A stretch of 64,000 nucleotides of DNA from Liopterus haemorrhoidalis (lineage: Eukaryota > Arthropoda > Insecta > Coleoptera > Dytiscidae), in NCBI GenBank assembly GCA_963971575.1, contig OZ020619.1, forward strand, positions 434,001 through 498,000, read 5' to 3'. Numbering within the stretch: position 1 is the first letter of the stretch; the number at the start of each line of letters is the position of its first letter. Positions 24,601 to 33,744 of the stretch are shown here, piece by piece. A model generated the notes under the pieces. It saw only the letters and a list, made by a program, of their open reading frames with translations, made no database searches and was not told where the DNA came from. The translations under genes were made by a program, and so were the position numbers.

Positions 24601-27160
24601 TCGGACAGCGGGAACGTTCACGATTTCCCGGATCAGTTCAGCGATGGCCGGGCGACACAGGGCATGTGCAAGAGCAAGTCTATGCCCGACTATGCCGGAG
24701 AATACCAGGATAGGTTTGTCCGCCAGAGCATCAGTAGAAGGTATGACACCCAATTGATTTTAGTTATTTATTTATTTATTCGTACAGGTTTCTCAACAGG
24801 ATACAATCACAATTACAAAGAAACATACATCAATTAATACATTTAATCAATTAATTTATCTGAACCATAAATTTAATAGGATCGATATTTGCCAAATTTA
24901 TGAAGATAGATTGAAACGCTATAATCTTTTAAAGCTTTCTAACAGACGACTGTTTCTGGATATGTGTAGCCTTTACAAAATAGTTAACAATATGGTAGAT
25001 TGCGCTGAACTGTTGAGTTATTTAAATTTCAATGTATCTTAGATTTATACCCGACAGCAAAATACATTTTATTTAGAAAATAAATTATCTAATATAGGCA
25101 ATTTCTCACCGCTTAATAGAAGTGTTCCTTATTTTAATAAAATGTTTAATACATGTGATATATATTTTTTTATCATTGGGTCAATTTAAAAGCAAAATTA
25201 AATCTCACCTAAATAATTAATTTTTAATATCTATTAGTCACTTTTTTTATTGTAACTTTTTTCTTTTTTTGTTACTATTCTACAGTCTGTTCCAAATGGT
25301 TAAGCGGAACTAGATTTTGCAATCTAGTTTCTTTCATCGTTTAAATCGTGCTTTTCGGCCGTTTTGTTTAAGCTTTGTAAATCATACTTACAATAAACAT
25401 TTTTTGGTAATTTTTTTCATCATTTTAAAATGTCATTTTCTTTATATGTCAATTTTTTGTGTCATTCTTATTACAAATTTCCCAATTATTTATATTTTTG
25501 TCATTAAAATATATAAAAAAAAATAATTGACATTGACATATATCATACGTTTCCATGGTTTCATTGTTGGAATTTTAAATTTTGACATTCCAACGTGAAA
25601 AATTAAATAACCCTAGCAAGGTCCCTTCTCGTGACAACCTAAAAGAACAAAATTCCCATTTAGTTCCGCCTAACCGTTTGAAACAGACTGTAATAATTAT
25701 ATTATTGAACCATATTTTTTTTGGACTAGGATAATAAATTGTTTGTTAAATTATTATTTTTGTAAATTACAATGTACCATTTGATGTATATTTATTTGTA
25801 ATATGTGAAAATCTGTTTTTTGAAAGTTCTAAAAATGAAAACACAAAAAAAAATGAATTAATACTAATAAAGCTACATTTACAGATCTTAAGTTAGTCGA
25901 CTATAGTCTGTACATTATGGATAAAATTAGTAGATAGTGTTAACGTTTAACGAAAGCGTTTACAGCTCTAAAAATTAATGCGTAACGAATGTTGTGACAT
26001 CTATGTTTTTTCAAACCAACTACGATGGAATAAATACAATTATGTGACTTTTTACGAACCCGCTATCAGCGAGATCGTGAATTCTAACTAAATTTTAATA
26101 ACAAAATTATAACCGTAACAACAGCAATTTTTTATCGTTTCACGATTTCCGATATTTGTTGAAATTTAAGAAAATATATAGGCTATTTCAAACGTTTAAG
26201 CGGAACTAGATTTTGAATCGTACTTTTTGGCCGATTTGTTTAAGCTTCGTAAATCATATTTACAATAAACTTGTTTTCGTTACGGTTAATCATTTTAAAT
26301 TTTCTTTATATTAAGATTCTTTTTTTCTTTATTTTCTTTAAATTTTCTTTATATTTAGATTTTTTCTGTCATTCTTATACAAATTCCCCATTCATTATTT
26401 TTTTTTGTCATATAAATATGTAAACAAGTATTTTATATTTGATATATGTAATTCGTTTCCATGGTTTCACTGTTGGAATTTTAAATATTTACATGCCAAC
26501 GTGAATAATGAAATAACCCTCACAAGGTCCCTTCTCGTGACAACCTAAAAGAACGAAATTCCCATTTAGTTCCGCTTAAACGTTTGATATAGCTTGTACG
26601 TATATTTATCCCTATCTAGGAGCATGGTAAATTAATATTATTATTATTTTCAGATCTTCAAGTAAGAAAACTCTAACGGACCTAACAGACAGCGGTGTTA
26701 GTGTCGTGTCGGACACCCCTCCAGTTCCGATAAACCTACCGTCTGGTAATTCTCGTGTGCTGACATGGCTGATGGAGTCTGATTCTCGTACGCGTGCTCC
26801 GGCCACCCACAGCGAGTTGTCCGGCAGCAAGCACTCGAGTCGCCACTGTCGCAAGTTCACCGCGAGCAGGAGCAGCAGCACGGAGCGAGGCGGCGGCGGC
26901 GAGAGGAGGAGGGAGCCGCAGCAACCGTTCATTGCCGATCCTAACATGCCGCCTTTGCCCCCACCACATACAGCCACGCAGCTAGAGGAGGCCAGGAGGA
27001 GGCTGATGGAGGATGAAGTTAGAGGAAGACAGAGTAGACAACGGTGAGTAACAAATAATATCAATTGACTAATTGGGAACGGGAGGTCCGCTAAATTCGA
27101 GACTCCCGTTTTTAGGGTTTTGTAGGTATGACCAAAAAACCCTTATACCGTCATTTTGTC

Positions 27161-27218
<58 letters not shown>

Positions 27219-30200
27219 TCGGTCAAAATTGTAGCCAAACGGCTAAACCTAGAGAGTTGAAATTTGGCATGCTTATACAACTCGTTGACCCGCACATAGG
27301 AAAAATACTAAAACATCTAAAAAACATATCCCTCTAAAAATATAAACAAATATGTGCTCATCGAAAAAAAAAAATATTTTTTTTAAATTCTGAGTAGGGT
27401 ATCAAATGAAAGCCCTTAGTACGTGGATTAACGATCAAAATTTTATTTTTGCAAAATAAATTATTTTGATGCGATTTTTGCCAAAATTGTGCAAAAAAAT
27501 TTTTGTCCCACACCCTGTAGCCCAGATGGTTTAAACTAAAAATCTGAAAAAATTCTAAGTAATGTACATTGGTGTGAACCGGAATAGTACAACAGGAATT
27601 TTTGATCAGATTATGTTTTCGGAAAATAACGCATTTTTTGTGTTTTTAACTAAAATATGTTAACTATTTAATACGTTGTGTAACATATCACAACAATAAC
27701 TCTCGTGGCGTGGTTGGATTCGTCATGCGCTTAATAATATAAGTTAACTTGCAAACTAGAGTTCGAATCCTGTTGATTTTATTTTTTATTTTTTTTTTTG
27801 TATTTTTATTTTGTTTAAATTATTTTGTTAAAATTCTAGTTATATTTGGTAAATAGTGCATTTAATTTTTAAAAGCGTAAATTTAATAACCAGTGGAAAG
27901 TGTTGAAATTATAATTTAATTGTATGTTTGACGAAATCAAAGGGCCGGACTTATGATGTAAGCAACCAATGGAAGCCATAGGTGCAATTTTCAAAATCTT
28001 AATGAACTTTGCTATATAAAAAAAATACTGCATATATTTAGAAACTCAAATAATGGTATTAGGCATTCGAATTAAAATTCATAAAAAAATATTTTGACAT
28101 AAAATTTGTTTTGGCATCCCAAATAATCATCGTTCAGTTACTAAATACCTGCAAAACCCAGAAATGTGTGAAAATTCACACTTCACATCAATTTTTTTCA
28201 TAATCAAGAACACATTTTTCAGAAAATGAAATATTTCATTTTAATACTTATATAAGGACAGTGGTTGTTAAAAAAGTAGATGATAATTGATATCCAAATA
28301 CTCAGCAAAAGTCATTTCAAATACCAAATACCGTTCAAAGTATTTGAAATAACAAATTTCATTTATTTCATTTATTTATTTTAGTACAAATTAGACTATA
28401 AATTTAACAAAATTAATATTATAAAATAAATATAAAGAACACCACTTTGACAGTGAACTGTCTGTACGTGGCTACATAAAAAATATTACAAATATTTGGT
28501 AAGTCGACAGTACTATTATAAAAAGGTACATTGCTAAGATTTAAACTGATTATAATTTAAAGTAGTTTCTCTATTTTTTGTTCTCTATTTTAATGTTCTA
28601 CAAAATTTTTTTGCATGTGATTTATAATTGTTTTTATTAATTATTATATTATATTTTTGTGTATATTTCATAAAGGCGTTATAAATAAAAGGTACATGAT
28701 AAGTGAAGCATCTTTGACCTATCGACTTATTAGTTTTGGTTACTACTGCATTGGATTTATATCTTGTATTATATTCATGCGTAAACATTGTTAAATTATT
28801 TGAATTTTTATTAATGTATTGAAGAATTGAGTTTGAATATAACGGATAAATTGATGCTATGATAATTGATACTATTAGTCATCACTGATTAAACGTATTT
28901 GAATACTTAATATCAAATACTTCTAAAAAGTGTTTGAAATAATGTATTTCAAATACTTTAAATGTATTTTTTTTACATTTTTTTGTGACGTCATGTTTAG
29001 TACGTCTACATAGCATTCATTTAACGAATGTAATATTCATACGCTGTCACTTGTATCGAAATGAAATGAAAATATAAGAATAAGAACAGAATAGAAACAA
29101 ATAAACTATTCTAATAGGCTAAGTAGTCCTAAAAAGGGCTGATGTGATCCAAAAATATGATCAAAGAAAAGAAAATAGGAATACGTTAAATTTAACCTAA
29201 AAAGCTATGCACTACACACAATATCAAATGGAAATCTATAAGATATCTATAAGAAAATATATAACTAAACACAAAACTGCTAAATTAACAATAAACTAAA
29301 TAAAAACGGTTTTTAGAAATGACTATAAGTTAGATATGTGAGCACAAGTATCAAAACACATCAGAACGTATTATAAAATGTCAAATATAAATATCGTTTT
29401 ATTTAGCGATACAAATACAAATGTCCTTATATTAAATAAACACTTTTAAAATTTATAAATCTTCAAAATGACTTTCGAACACAAACTAAATATGACTTCA
29501 AAAAGTTTGCTATAGTAAAATAAAAGAATGAAGTGCAATATTAGTGTATAATTCACATGCAAAATAAAATCGATTTAATTATTTTTTCGCCACTCAGTTT
29601 GTCATTGAAGTTTTGACGCAAACTAACCAACTGCGTTGATTAAACGACTGACCTATATAAGCCGTTCACTTTTGTAAGAACAAACTAAGAGGGAATTTTG
29701 TTTTCAACAGTTTGCACCTTTGAAGCTGTATGTCATGTTGGTATTAAAAAATGTCACTTTTTTAAAATGTCGATCCATTTGACATATGTCATAAGGAAAA
29801 ATGATATCTTAATTATAATGATCATAACCTTATCAACCTGAAGTCGGTTTTACAGCGTAAGGAATATTTTTAATTGACATTTAAAGTCGGTAACACACTA
29901 TAAAAGTAACCAAAATAACCAGATCTAGTGTGTTCTTACAAAAGTGAACAGCTTATACTAGCGAAATATTTAAAATAATAGGGAAATATTAGAAATACTA
30001 GAAAATATTTGAAATATTAAGAAGTATTTGAAATATTAGGAAGTATTCAAAATACTAAGAAATATTTAAAATAATAGGGAAATATAAAAATTTAAAATAA
30101 AATCATTTTGAAATTATTTTTTATTAAAATTATTATTATAATTTAATTTTAAAAGCTACAGATAAAGTAAAATTGTAATAAATCAACAACATTTAACATA

Positions 30201-32466
30201 TTTTTGTATTTTTTTTTTTAGTGGTAATGGTAAATCTTCGCATATGGACTCGTTATCGAACCAGAGTACTCTGCGCAAGTCGATGCGTGGGCCCAGACCG
30301 CCCGTCTCTGGGCAGTCGGGGCCCGGGCCCACCCACGGACAGGCCGCCGAGGACTTCACGACCGTCGTGTTCTCCTTCTGCGAGGAGCAGTTCCCGTATC
30401 GAACCAAGATACCCGGACGACAGATCACGCTGCGACAGTTCAAAGAATACTTGCCTAAGAAGGGAAATTATAGGTAACTACATTCAATACTTTAAAATGA
30501 ACTGCGTTGGACACTAATTGCCAGCCATAGATGCTAGGAATATTTGTTCTATAATCACATCAGAATCAACAGTTTTTTTGAAGTTTATTTTTTTCATTCT
30601 TTGAGTACTAAAACCGTCCATTTAATTTTTGAAACTAAACTTAATTAATTTTCGAAAATTTCGTCAAAATAAAATTATCCTAGCATTGTGTTATTTGATT
30701 TAAACTCCATTCACAATAAATATGAGATGACGTCACACTTGGTTAATTTAAGTACCAACGTTATGATATGTTTTAATCAACATCAATCCATAACTCAGTT
30801 ACTACATTTATTTATTTAATGTTGGTAGATTTTTCAAATGGCGACCATTTATTTACAAAATAATAATCAACATAAGTTTTACAAAATTGAACGTAGCAAT
30901 CTTTGAAAACAATAAAAAAAGAAACAAAATACCTCCAAAATAAACTGTTATAACTAGTTATTATTTGAAATAACATGAAATAACATTTGTATTTTTTTTT
31001 TTTTTTTTGTTAAATAATTGTAAAAAGTAATAGTTTTTTTTTTCTAAATAGTCAAATAGTTTATTTTAAAGATATTTTGTTTCTTTTTTATTGTTTTCAA
31101 AGCTTGCTACGTTCAACTTTGTAAAACTTATGTTGATTATTATTTTGAAATAAAACATAAAAAACATAAAAATATGATTTTTTGGTGTCATTGTAAAGCT
31201 AATTTAATGTACTTTTAGGAAAAAAATATAAAATTATCGATTCCCTAATCTAGATCAAAAGTTGACTTCATTTCCGGTAAAACCGGAAGTGCCTCAGAAT
31301 TCTTATAGTAACCTTTAGATAGGCCTTTTTGTCTAGTTTAACTTTTGTTCCGAAGATTTTTTGTATCTTTACAAATAAACGAGATTTTCGGGGTGCCCCG
31401 TTTCAAACAAACACCCTGTATACATACTTGGATATAACCTAGCTTTTTCGACAATTAGCGAAGTGGCAACAAACCAAGATTTTCAACTATGACGTCATCG
31501 CATTCTTATCGTAAAAGGACTTAATAAGAAAATAACATTTCAAAAATAAAAATTTGCTTGTTTACCCACGCATTAAGAGGTTTCATTTGATAACCCACTC
31601 AATATATTTAAAAAATATTTATTTTCACTCGTATGTCTGTTTGTACAGTAGAAATTTGTGGCCAAACAGGCCCAGAAAGTAAAAATGTAACATTTATAGT
31701 CGGATTGCTGATAGGTGACTGTTCGTTGCTACTACACTGCTATATTTTCAAAACTTCGTTATCACTATATCCATTTTGACCAATATGTCTATCATAATAA
31801 TTTTTTGTTATACCCCAAATTAGTTCAATGGGGTTAAACTGGCAGTGATAGGGAGGTAATCTTAGTACTTCATGACCATACGTTTGTGCCAATGTATCAA
31901 TAAAATAAACTGGTTCAGATTTTAATTTCTTTCGTTTTCTCGTGATTTTGTTAATGAGAAGTTCAGATTTATTACATTTTATAATTCTACGAATTGTTGA
32001 TTCTGAAATCTTTAAGGCAGCTGCTACTCTTTGACGGACACAAGATAGAGAAATAAGTGGCCCATTGTTCTCTTTTGCGGAATTAAAATATTCCACCGGA
32101 TTTAAAATTAAAGTTTGTGAATTTAATAATTGGCCGCAAGATCTATTAATTAAAATTATTAACAGACACTGACAGCTAAGACAAATAACAAAAAAACATT
32201 TTTAAAATGCTGAAAAATGGTAACTAGATTATTATATGATTGCAATTCTTGATACATACATGTAACAGTCACCTATCAGCAATCCGACTATGTATACAAA
32301 TATTTCCGGCGATTTATATTAATATTTTTTTGTTTGCAGGTACTTCTTTAAAACAGAGTGCGAAGAACTGGACAACCAGGTGATCCAGGAAGAGATCAGT
32401 TGTGATGCGGACCTGCTGCCGATGTGGGAGGGGAAAGTGATGGCGCAAGTTAAACCCACCGAATAG
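12625..32466 (+). CDS. Axin: Axin, complete 13-exon coding region
   Basis: Axin is the cytoplasmic scaffold of the beta-catenin destruction complex (Wnt pathway); it binds APC, GSK3, beta-catenin and Dishevelled. Thirteen exons with GT/AG borders join without a stop into 872 codons (vertebrate AXIN1 is of similar size). Visible parts in order: tankyrase-binding RPPVPGEE at residues 31-38; RGS domain about 116-240 ([24 protein letters not shown]); a serine-rich linker with [21 protein letters not shown]3-binding helix about 449-482 ([12 protein letters not shown]); beta-catenin-binding segment near 520 ([10 protein letters not shown]); [13 protein letters not shown] domain about 790-870 ([17 protein letters not shown]). 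Introns are loaded with transposons except the 73 bp intron 5. The start is the first ATG in frame with exon 2. Alternative isoforms cannot be judged. Confidence 0.96.
12883..13104 (+). CDS. Axin: Axin coding exon 2 (tankyrase-binding motif)
   Basis: The exon enters in phase 1 after TTTTTAG and carries RPPVPGEE, the peptide by which tankyrase recognises Axin for PARylation and turnover. It is GC-rich with a proline-rich tail and leaves at a GTAAGC donor. Confidence 0.93.
13720..13830 (-). mobile_element. 5'-truncated tRNA-derived SINE
   Basis: On the minus strand it begins with a B box (GGTTCGAATCCCG) and ends in an A-rich tail. The 11 bp sequence TATAGACTAAT flanks it on both sides (13709-13719 and 13831-13841), and the corresponding position in the repeat E copy at 29.55 kb lacks the insert. 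Confidence 0.75.
14119..14527 (+). mobile_element. MITE family A in Axin intron 2
   Basis: It has TA-flanked CAGTCTG-type ends. The repeat E copy at 29.26 kb provides the empty site (GTTTAGTTATATATTTTC), proving insertion with TA duplication. Confidence 0.85.
14703..14961 (+). CDS. Axin: Axin coding exon 3 (first half of RGS domain)
   Basis: It follows TTTGTTTTGCAG and encodes the RGS start ([12 protein letters not shown]) and the signature [10 protein letters not shown]. It ends in phase 2 at GTATGT, so that a Lys codon is completed by exon 4. GC content is far above the flanking introns. Confidence 0.95.
15154..15196 (-). ncRNA. Hammerhead ribozyme motif, left arm
   Basis: Read on the minus strand it is the same core as in the right arm: stem I CAGCT/AGCTG, CTGATGA, a six-pair stem II, GAAA and a minimal stem III. 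It lies on the opposite strand from its twin. Confidence 0.7.
15486..15528 (+). ncRNA. Hammerhead ribozyme motif, right arm
   Basis: Elements in order: CAGCT (stem I), the core CTGATGA, stem II GGAATA-AAC-TATTCC, the core GAAA, a minimal stem III (AC..GT) and the cleavage-site C directly before AGCTG (stem I partner). This is a type I hammerhead with very short stem III, as known from Penelope-like elements. Self-cleavage is predicted, not shown. Confidence 0.7.
15772..16278 (-). mobile_element. Tc1-like deletion element in Axin intron 3
   Basis: TA-flanked inverted ends CAGTGGGTGGCCAAATTATT frame 507 bp. The minus strand keeps the last ~55 codons of a Tc1 transposase (stop at 15974-15976), ending [19 protein letters not shown]. 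The catalytic D,D and most of the protein are gone. Confidence 0.85.
15974..16145 (-). pseudogene. Tc1-like transposase C-terminal fragment
   Basis: The frame contains [19 protein letters not shown] and the C-terminal KGGITKY, typical of the end of Tc1 transposases. There is no start and no catalytic domain. Confidence 0.8.
16279..16735. other. Axin intron 3 remainder, nothing recognised
   Basis: No repeat family or coding signal identified. Confidence 0.4.
16816..17014 (+). CDS. Axin: Axin coding exon 4 (second half of RGS domain)
   Basis: It completes the RGS fold, ending with the conserved [16 protein letters not shown] segment. The acceptor is GGTTTGCAG and the donor GTAAGT. Confidence 0.95.
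17042..17645. mobile_element. MITE family H (~604 bp), copy 1 (Axin intron 4)
   Basis: Inverted ends TACCCTTTTCACACTAGAAC bracket about 600 bp. The other copy lies in inverted orientation at 32.7-33.3 kb. Right and left flanks both read TAA, a possible 3 bp duplication. No transposase. Confidence 0.75.
17649..18268 (+). mobile_element. Microsatellite-bearing element C, copy 1, ending next to Axin exon 5
   Basis: Shared order with four other copies: TATTGTGATCATACCGATTT, AGCATGATGTCTG, a TCTG/TCCG run, TGTGTACACGT, GAGTTGATCAACTTTTGG and a CACAGCTGAT end. It lacks inverted ends and obvious target duplication, which is compatible with a Helitron-like origin (inference). Confidence 0.65.
17748..17802 (+). 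repeat. TCTG/TCCG tetranucleotide tract
   Basis: An imperfect TCTG and TCCG run inside element C. Confidence 0.85.
18285..18456 (+). CDS. Axin: Axin coding exon 5 (Ser-rich linker)
   Basis: It encodes a serine-rich run and [13 protein letters not shown], matching the 'GYLPTLNED' block downstream of RGS in Axin proteins. Its acceptor lies about 15 bp from the end of a microsatellite-bearing repeat, and continued reading past the donor meets a stop. Confidence 0.93.
18530..18656 (+). CDS. Axin: Axin coding exon 6
   Basis: It is separated from exon 5 by a 73 bp intron with a weak acceptor (GTGTTAAG). The frame carries a His/Gly/Pro segment and [15 protein letters not shown], and ends in phase 2 at GTAAGT. 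Confidence 0.85.
18724..18960. other. Axin intron 6: unclassified GC-richer patch with A-rich end
   Basis: A moderately GC-rich stretch with a short inverted pair (GAGAAAATTCGATGC and GCATCGAATTTTCTC) is followed by a poly(A)/AAT run. It may be the 3' part of a retroelement; family not identified. Confidence 0.3.
19138..19352. repeat. Foldback in Axin intron 6
   Basis: Arms of about 70 bp (from ACATGAGTTCAAAAAGAAAT to GCAAGCTTTA, and the inverse near 19283-19352) enclose about 70 bp. Confidence 0.6.
19570..19757. repeat. Dispersed repeat G, copy 2
   Basis: It is the partner of the copy at 11.8 kb with the same block order (CTAGAATATT, ACAATCAGCTGATGG, GTAGCCATCTTG). Confidence 0.55.
19815..20117 (+). 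repeat. Dispersed repeat I, copy 1 (CACCCTGTATA end)
   Basis: It shares GCTGATTTAATGTACTTT, AACCGGAAGTG and the terminal AAACAAACACCCTGTATA with 31.17-31.43 kb. The CCCTGTATA terminus is seen in many insect repeats; class not determined. Confidence 0.6.
20118..20700. other. Axin intron 6 remainder, nothing recognised
   Basis: No repeat family or coding signal identified. Confidence 0.35.
20761..20931 (+). CDS. Axin: Axin coding exon 7
   Basis: It encodes a Tyr/His-rich segment ending [10 protein letters not shown], which continues into exon 8 to give the Axin block SLTDSS(V/I)DG. The acceptor is TTGGTTAG and the donor GTAAGT. Confidence 0.92.
21630..21945. mobile_element. hAT-like MITE in Axin intron 7
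   Basis: The ends are CAGTGATTCTCAACCTAAAT and, on the minus strand, AGTGTTTCTCAACCATTGG, each followed by a GGTCC or GGACC module like the copy at 12.1 kb. Confidence 0.6.
22315..22561 (+). CDS. Axin: Axin coding exon 8 (GSK3-binding region)
   Basis: It carries a basic segment, LIPRTQRI and the amphipathic helix [18 protein letters not shown], corresponding to the GSK3-binding helix of Axin. It ends in phase 0 at GTAAAT. Confidence 0.94.
22848..23501. mobile_element. MITE family B, interrupted copy
   Basis: GCTGTTCACTTTTGTAA and the matching right end bracket the unit, which is split by a family A element at 22878-23280. Confidence 0.75.
22878..23280 (+). mobile_element. MITE family A, CTATTCCAAACG subfamily
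   Basis: The variant ends TAGGCTATTCCAAACG replace the usual CAGTCTGTTCC ends. The interior (GTTTCCATGGTTTTA, AAGCTTTGTAAATCATA) is that of family A. TA flanks it. Confidence 0.75.
23868..23979 (+). CDS. Axin: Axin coding exon 9
   Basis: It encodes an acidic stretch ending DDDNDQDIL, the start of the beta-catenin-binding segment completed in exon 10. The acceptor is TTTTTTGCAG and the donor GTGAGT. Confidence 0.92.
24170..24262 (-). pseudogene. Tc1-like transposase C-terminal remnant (Axin intron 9)
   Basis: The minus strand reads [19 protein letters not shown] followed by FTKY and a stop, matching the 'SM..R...V..AKGG.TKY' end of Tc1 transposases. Nothing more of the protein is recognisable. 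Confidence 0.65.
24267..24296. repeat. 30 bp perfect palindrome
   Basis: ATTGATTCCACTCAG is followed at once by its exact reverse complement with no loop base. It lies in intron 9 beside the Tc1 remnant. Confidence 0.85.
24449..24740 (+). CDS. Axin: Axin coding exon 10 (beta-catenin-binding helix)
   Basis: The frame opens with [18 protein letters not shown], matching the '(E/D)HVxRV...TPxRSPG' segment of Axin that binds beta-catenin. A basic, Ser-rich linker follows. Confidence 0.94.
24886..25225 (+). pseudogene. Non-LTR retrotransposon 3' end (RT C-terminus remnant)
   Basis: The frame contains [33 protein letters not shown] and LLSYLNFNV, the usual C-terminal block of jockey/CR1-type reverse transcriptases. 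Stops interrupt it afterwards, so it is dead and 5'-truncated. Confidence 0.75.
25283..25690 (+). mobile_element. MITE family A in Axin intron 10
   Basis: 408 bp between TA dinucleotides, ends CAGTCTGTTCCAAATGGTTA and inverse. Confidence 0.85.
25691..26178. other. Axin intron 10 remainder, nothing recognised
   Basis: No coding or repeat feature identified. Confidence 0.35.
26179..26596 (+). mobile_element. MITE family A, CTATTTCAAACG subfamily
   Basis: It has diverged TAGGCTATTTCAAACG ends and a family A interior. Confidence 0.7.
26654..27043 (+). CDS. Axin: Axin coding exon 11
   Basis: It contains [12 protein letters not shown], a low-complexity Ser/Arg/Gly stretch, and [13 protein letters not shown] with [14 protein letters not shown], matching the conserved block before DIX. 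The donor is GTGAGT. Confidence 0.94.
27161..27218 (+). repeat. Pure GTCT microsatellite
   Basis: About 14 uninterrupted copies. Confidence 0.9.
27705..27775 (+). repeat. tRNA-like module at the end of repeat D copy 1
   Basis: The A-box-like GTGGCGTGGTTGG and B-box GAGTTCGAATCC are 54 bp apart, followed by a long T-rich tract that would terminate Pol III. A full cloverleaf is not convincing. Confidence 0.45.
28370..28870 (-). pseudogene. Non-LTR retrotransposon 3' end remnant
   Basis: The minus-strand frame (28585-28788) has [26 protein letters not shown] and [11 protein letters not shown], resembling the extreme C-terminus of LINE open reading frames. TTTCAAATA-type satellite fragments border it on both sides (28.31-28.34 and 28.89-28.97 kb). 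Confidence 0.55.
29190..29657 (-). repeat. Dispersed repeat E, copy 2 (Axin intron 11)
   Basis: It is the inverted partner of the copy in intron 2 and lacks both insertions found there. Confidence 0.7.
29658..29955 (+). mobile_element. MITE family B in Axin intron 11
   Basis: 298 bp with TA on both sides. A short TTTCAAATA-type stretch follows (29.96-30.07 kb). Confidence 0.85.
30222..30473 (+). CDS. Axin: Axin coding exon 12 (start of DIX domain)
   Basis: A Pro/Gly-rich linker is followed by the DIX beginning ([35 protein letters not shown]). DIX mediates head-to-tail polymerisation with Axin and Dishevelled. Confidence 0.95.
30835..31425 (+). repeat. Dispersed repeat I, copy 2, with internal foldback
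   Basis: Arms near 30855-30945 and 31063-31150 are inverted copies (AATAATCAACATAAGTTTTA and so on). The right part matches repeat I at 19.9 kb and ends ACACCCTGTATA. Confidence 0.6.
31697..32290 (-). mobile_element. Internally deleted DNA transposon in Axin intron 12
   Basis: Inverted ends TAGTCGGATTGCTGATAGGT bracket ~594 bp. The minus-strand frame (31740-32096) joins an N-terminal helix-turn-helix-like part ([13 protein letters not shown]) to the end of a DDE_3-type transposase ([19 protein letters not shown]). The middle of the catalytic domain is missing, so the protein could bind ends at most. Confidence 0.8.
31740..32096 (-). pseudogene. Transposase deletion product: HTH part joined to DDE C-terminus
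   Basis: It is 118 codons, open from ATG to stop. The first ~60 residues carry a helix-turn-helix-like segment and a basic run [12 protein letters not shown]. The last ~50 hold the NPIE(L)IW motif around the final acidic residue of IS630/Tc1/mariner-type transposases. The frame stays open across the deletion, but without the first two aspartates it cannot be catalytic. Confidence 0.7.
32340..32466 (+). CDS. Axin: Axin coding exon 13 (end of DIX domain, stop)
   Basis: It encodes [12 protein letters not shown] and ends [17 protein letters not shown] followed by TAG. It completes DIX to the usual C-terminal boundary. The acceptor is TTGTTTGCAG. Confidence 0.95.
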
Positions 32467-32570
32467 CGCACTGCGCACGCGTGTTACTGCGCCATCCTCT
32501 TCACCATCGCGTGTGTCACGGCCGCCGTTATTAATCTAACGACTGAAAACTGTCTGCCATAAATTATTTA

Positions 32571-32576
32571 AATAAA
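32571..32576 (+). terminator. Candidate Axin poly(A) signal
   Basis: AATAAA lies about 105 bp after the Axin stop codon and is the first on this strand. A longer 3' UTR cannot be excluded. Confidence 0.4.
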
Positions 32577-32715
32577 TATAAGCACTAAAAAAAAACACTA
32601 CAGAACACGCAGAAGGTATGTCCATTATTTTTTAATTAAAATATTAATTTAACGCGATTTTTGGGTAGTGTTTATATCCATAATTTTAACATATTCAGAC
32701 CAATTCTGTAACTAA

Positions 32716-33317
32716 TACCCTTTTCACACTAGAACTTTATTACGAGTGAACTTAAAGTTCACCGATGTTTAACATCGGTATGCTTTCACACTTGATGTAT
32801 AAATCTCCGGTGCTGTCATCAGCTACAGTAATTTTGTCCTTAAGTTACCGTCAGGAAATTACCAGTTTTGAACTGTCTGCGGAGACGCACATTTTGAATT
32901 ATTATAAACAAATATGGATATTTCATTTCATTCTACAATAAAGACACTACAATAAAGAATATATTACACATGTATTAACATGTAAGTCGATACATTTTAT
33001 CTCAATTATTGTAGCTCTGTATTTTATTAAACACATTATTAAAATAAATAATTTTATTATAACAATAAGTATAAACTTCTTATAACGTCGATATAATACA
33101 GTATTCTGGTTTATGATAATATAAAATGTTGACAGCACAAATTCAAAGAGTATTTTTTTATAATAGAAATTATGTTGGCAATGCGGACGATGTTTAAGAC
33201 GCAGATCTCTGTCTTAAACATCGTTTGTATTTAGACGAGGCCATACGGTTTCACATTAGCGTTTAAAGATGCATTCACTTTACCATCCGATCTTAAAGTT
33301 CTAGTGTGAAAAGGGTA
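32716..33317. mobile_element. MITE family H, copy 2
   Basis: It has the same TACCCTTTTCACACTAGAAC ends as the intron 4 copy, in the opposite orientation, and similar length. Confidence 0.75.
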
Positions 33318-33744
33318 TCAGTTCATAGTAATTAATATTGTCACTATGAGCAAGGTCAGTTACTATCAAGAATGAAAGTCATTATACTTTTTATAATATT
33401 TTATCTTGTAGTAACGTTACTACACAGTAATATTTTACAGAATTGATCTAATTGTTTTGTAAAATTCATATAAAGAAGCCTTCTGTGTGATTTCTATATA
33501 TAACTTTGGTTTTGTTCCCTATGCAATTTAAAGTCGCAGCTATTTTTTTTTTTTTTTTTTTGTGATAAATCGGTAATTTTTGTGTTGGCAGTGTGATTCT
33601 AATAATTTTCAAAGCGTTATTTGATCAATTGAATTGTTTTTAAGGCTACGGTTCATTGATTTTGTGATGAATTTGTATATTTTTTAAACAATTTTAGACG
33701 CATAGAACTAATACAGTACGACATTAATGCCTGACCGTTATGTA
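33318..33744. other. Intergenic, nothing recognised
   Basis: AT-rich; includes a T run near 33550. Confidence 0.35.

Larger units (their letters stand above)
27085..27800 (+). mobile_element. TCTG-bearing repeat D, copy 1 (Axin intron 11)
   Basis: It starts TTTTTAGGGTTTTGTAGGTA, carries a long pure GTCT tract, then AGCCAAACGGCTAAACCTAG and ACACCCTGTAGCCCAGATGG. It runs into a tRNA-like module and a T-rich tract. The same order is found inverted at 58.7-59.4 kb. A similar 'GGGTT..GTAG.. + TCTG' layout is common in insect retroelement 3' ends. Confidence 0.65.

Noticed and set aside
26612..27064. 150-codon minus-strand frame
   Set aside because: Antisense shadow of Axin exon 11.
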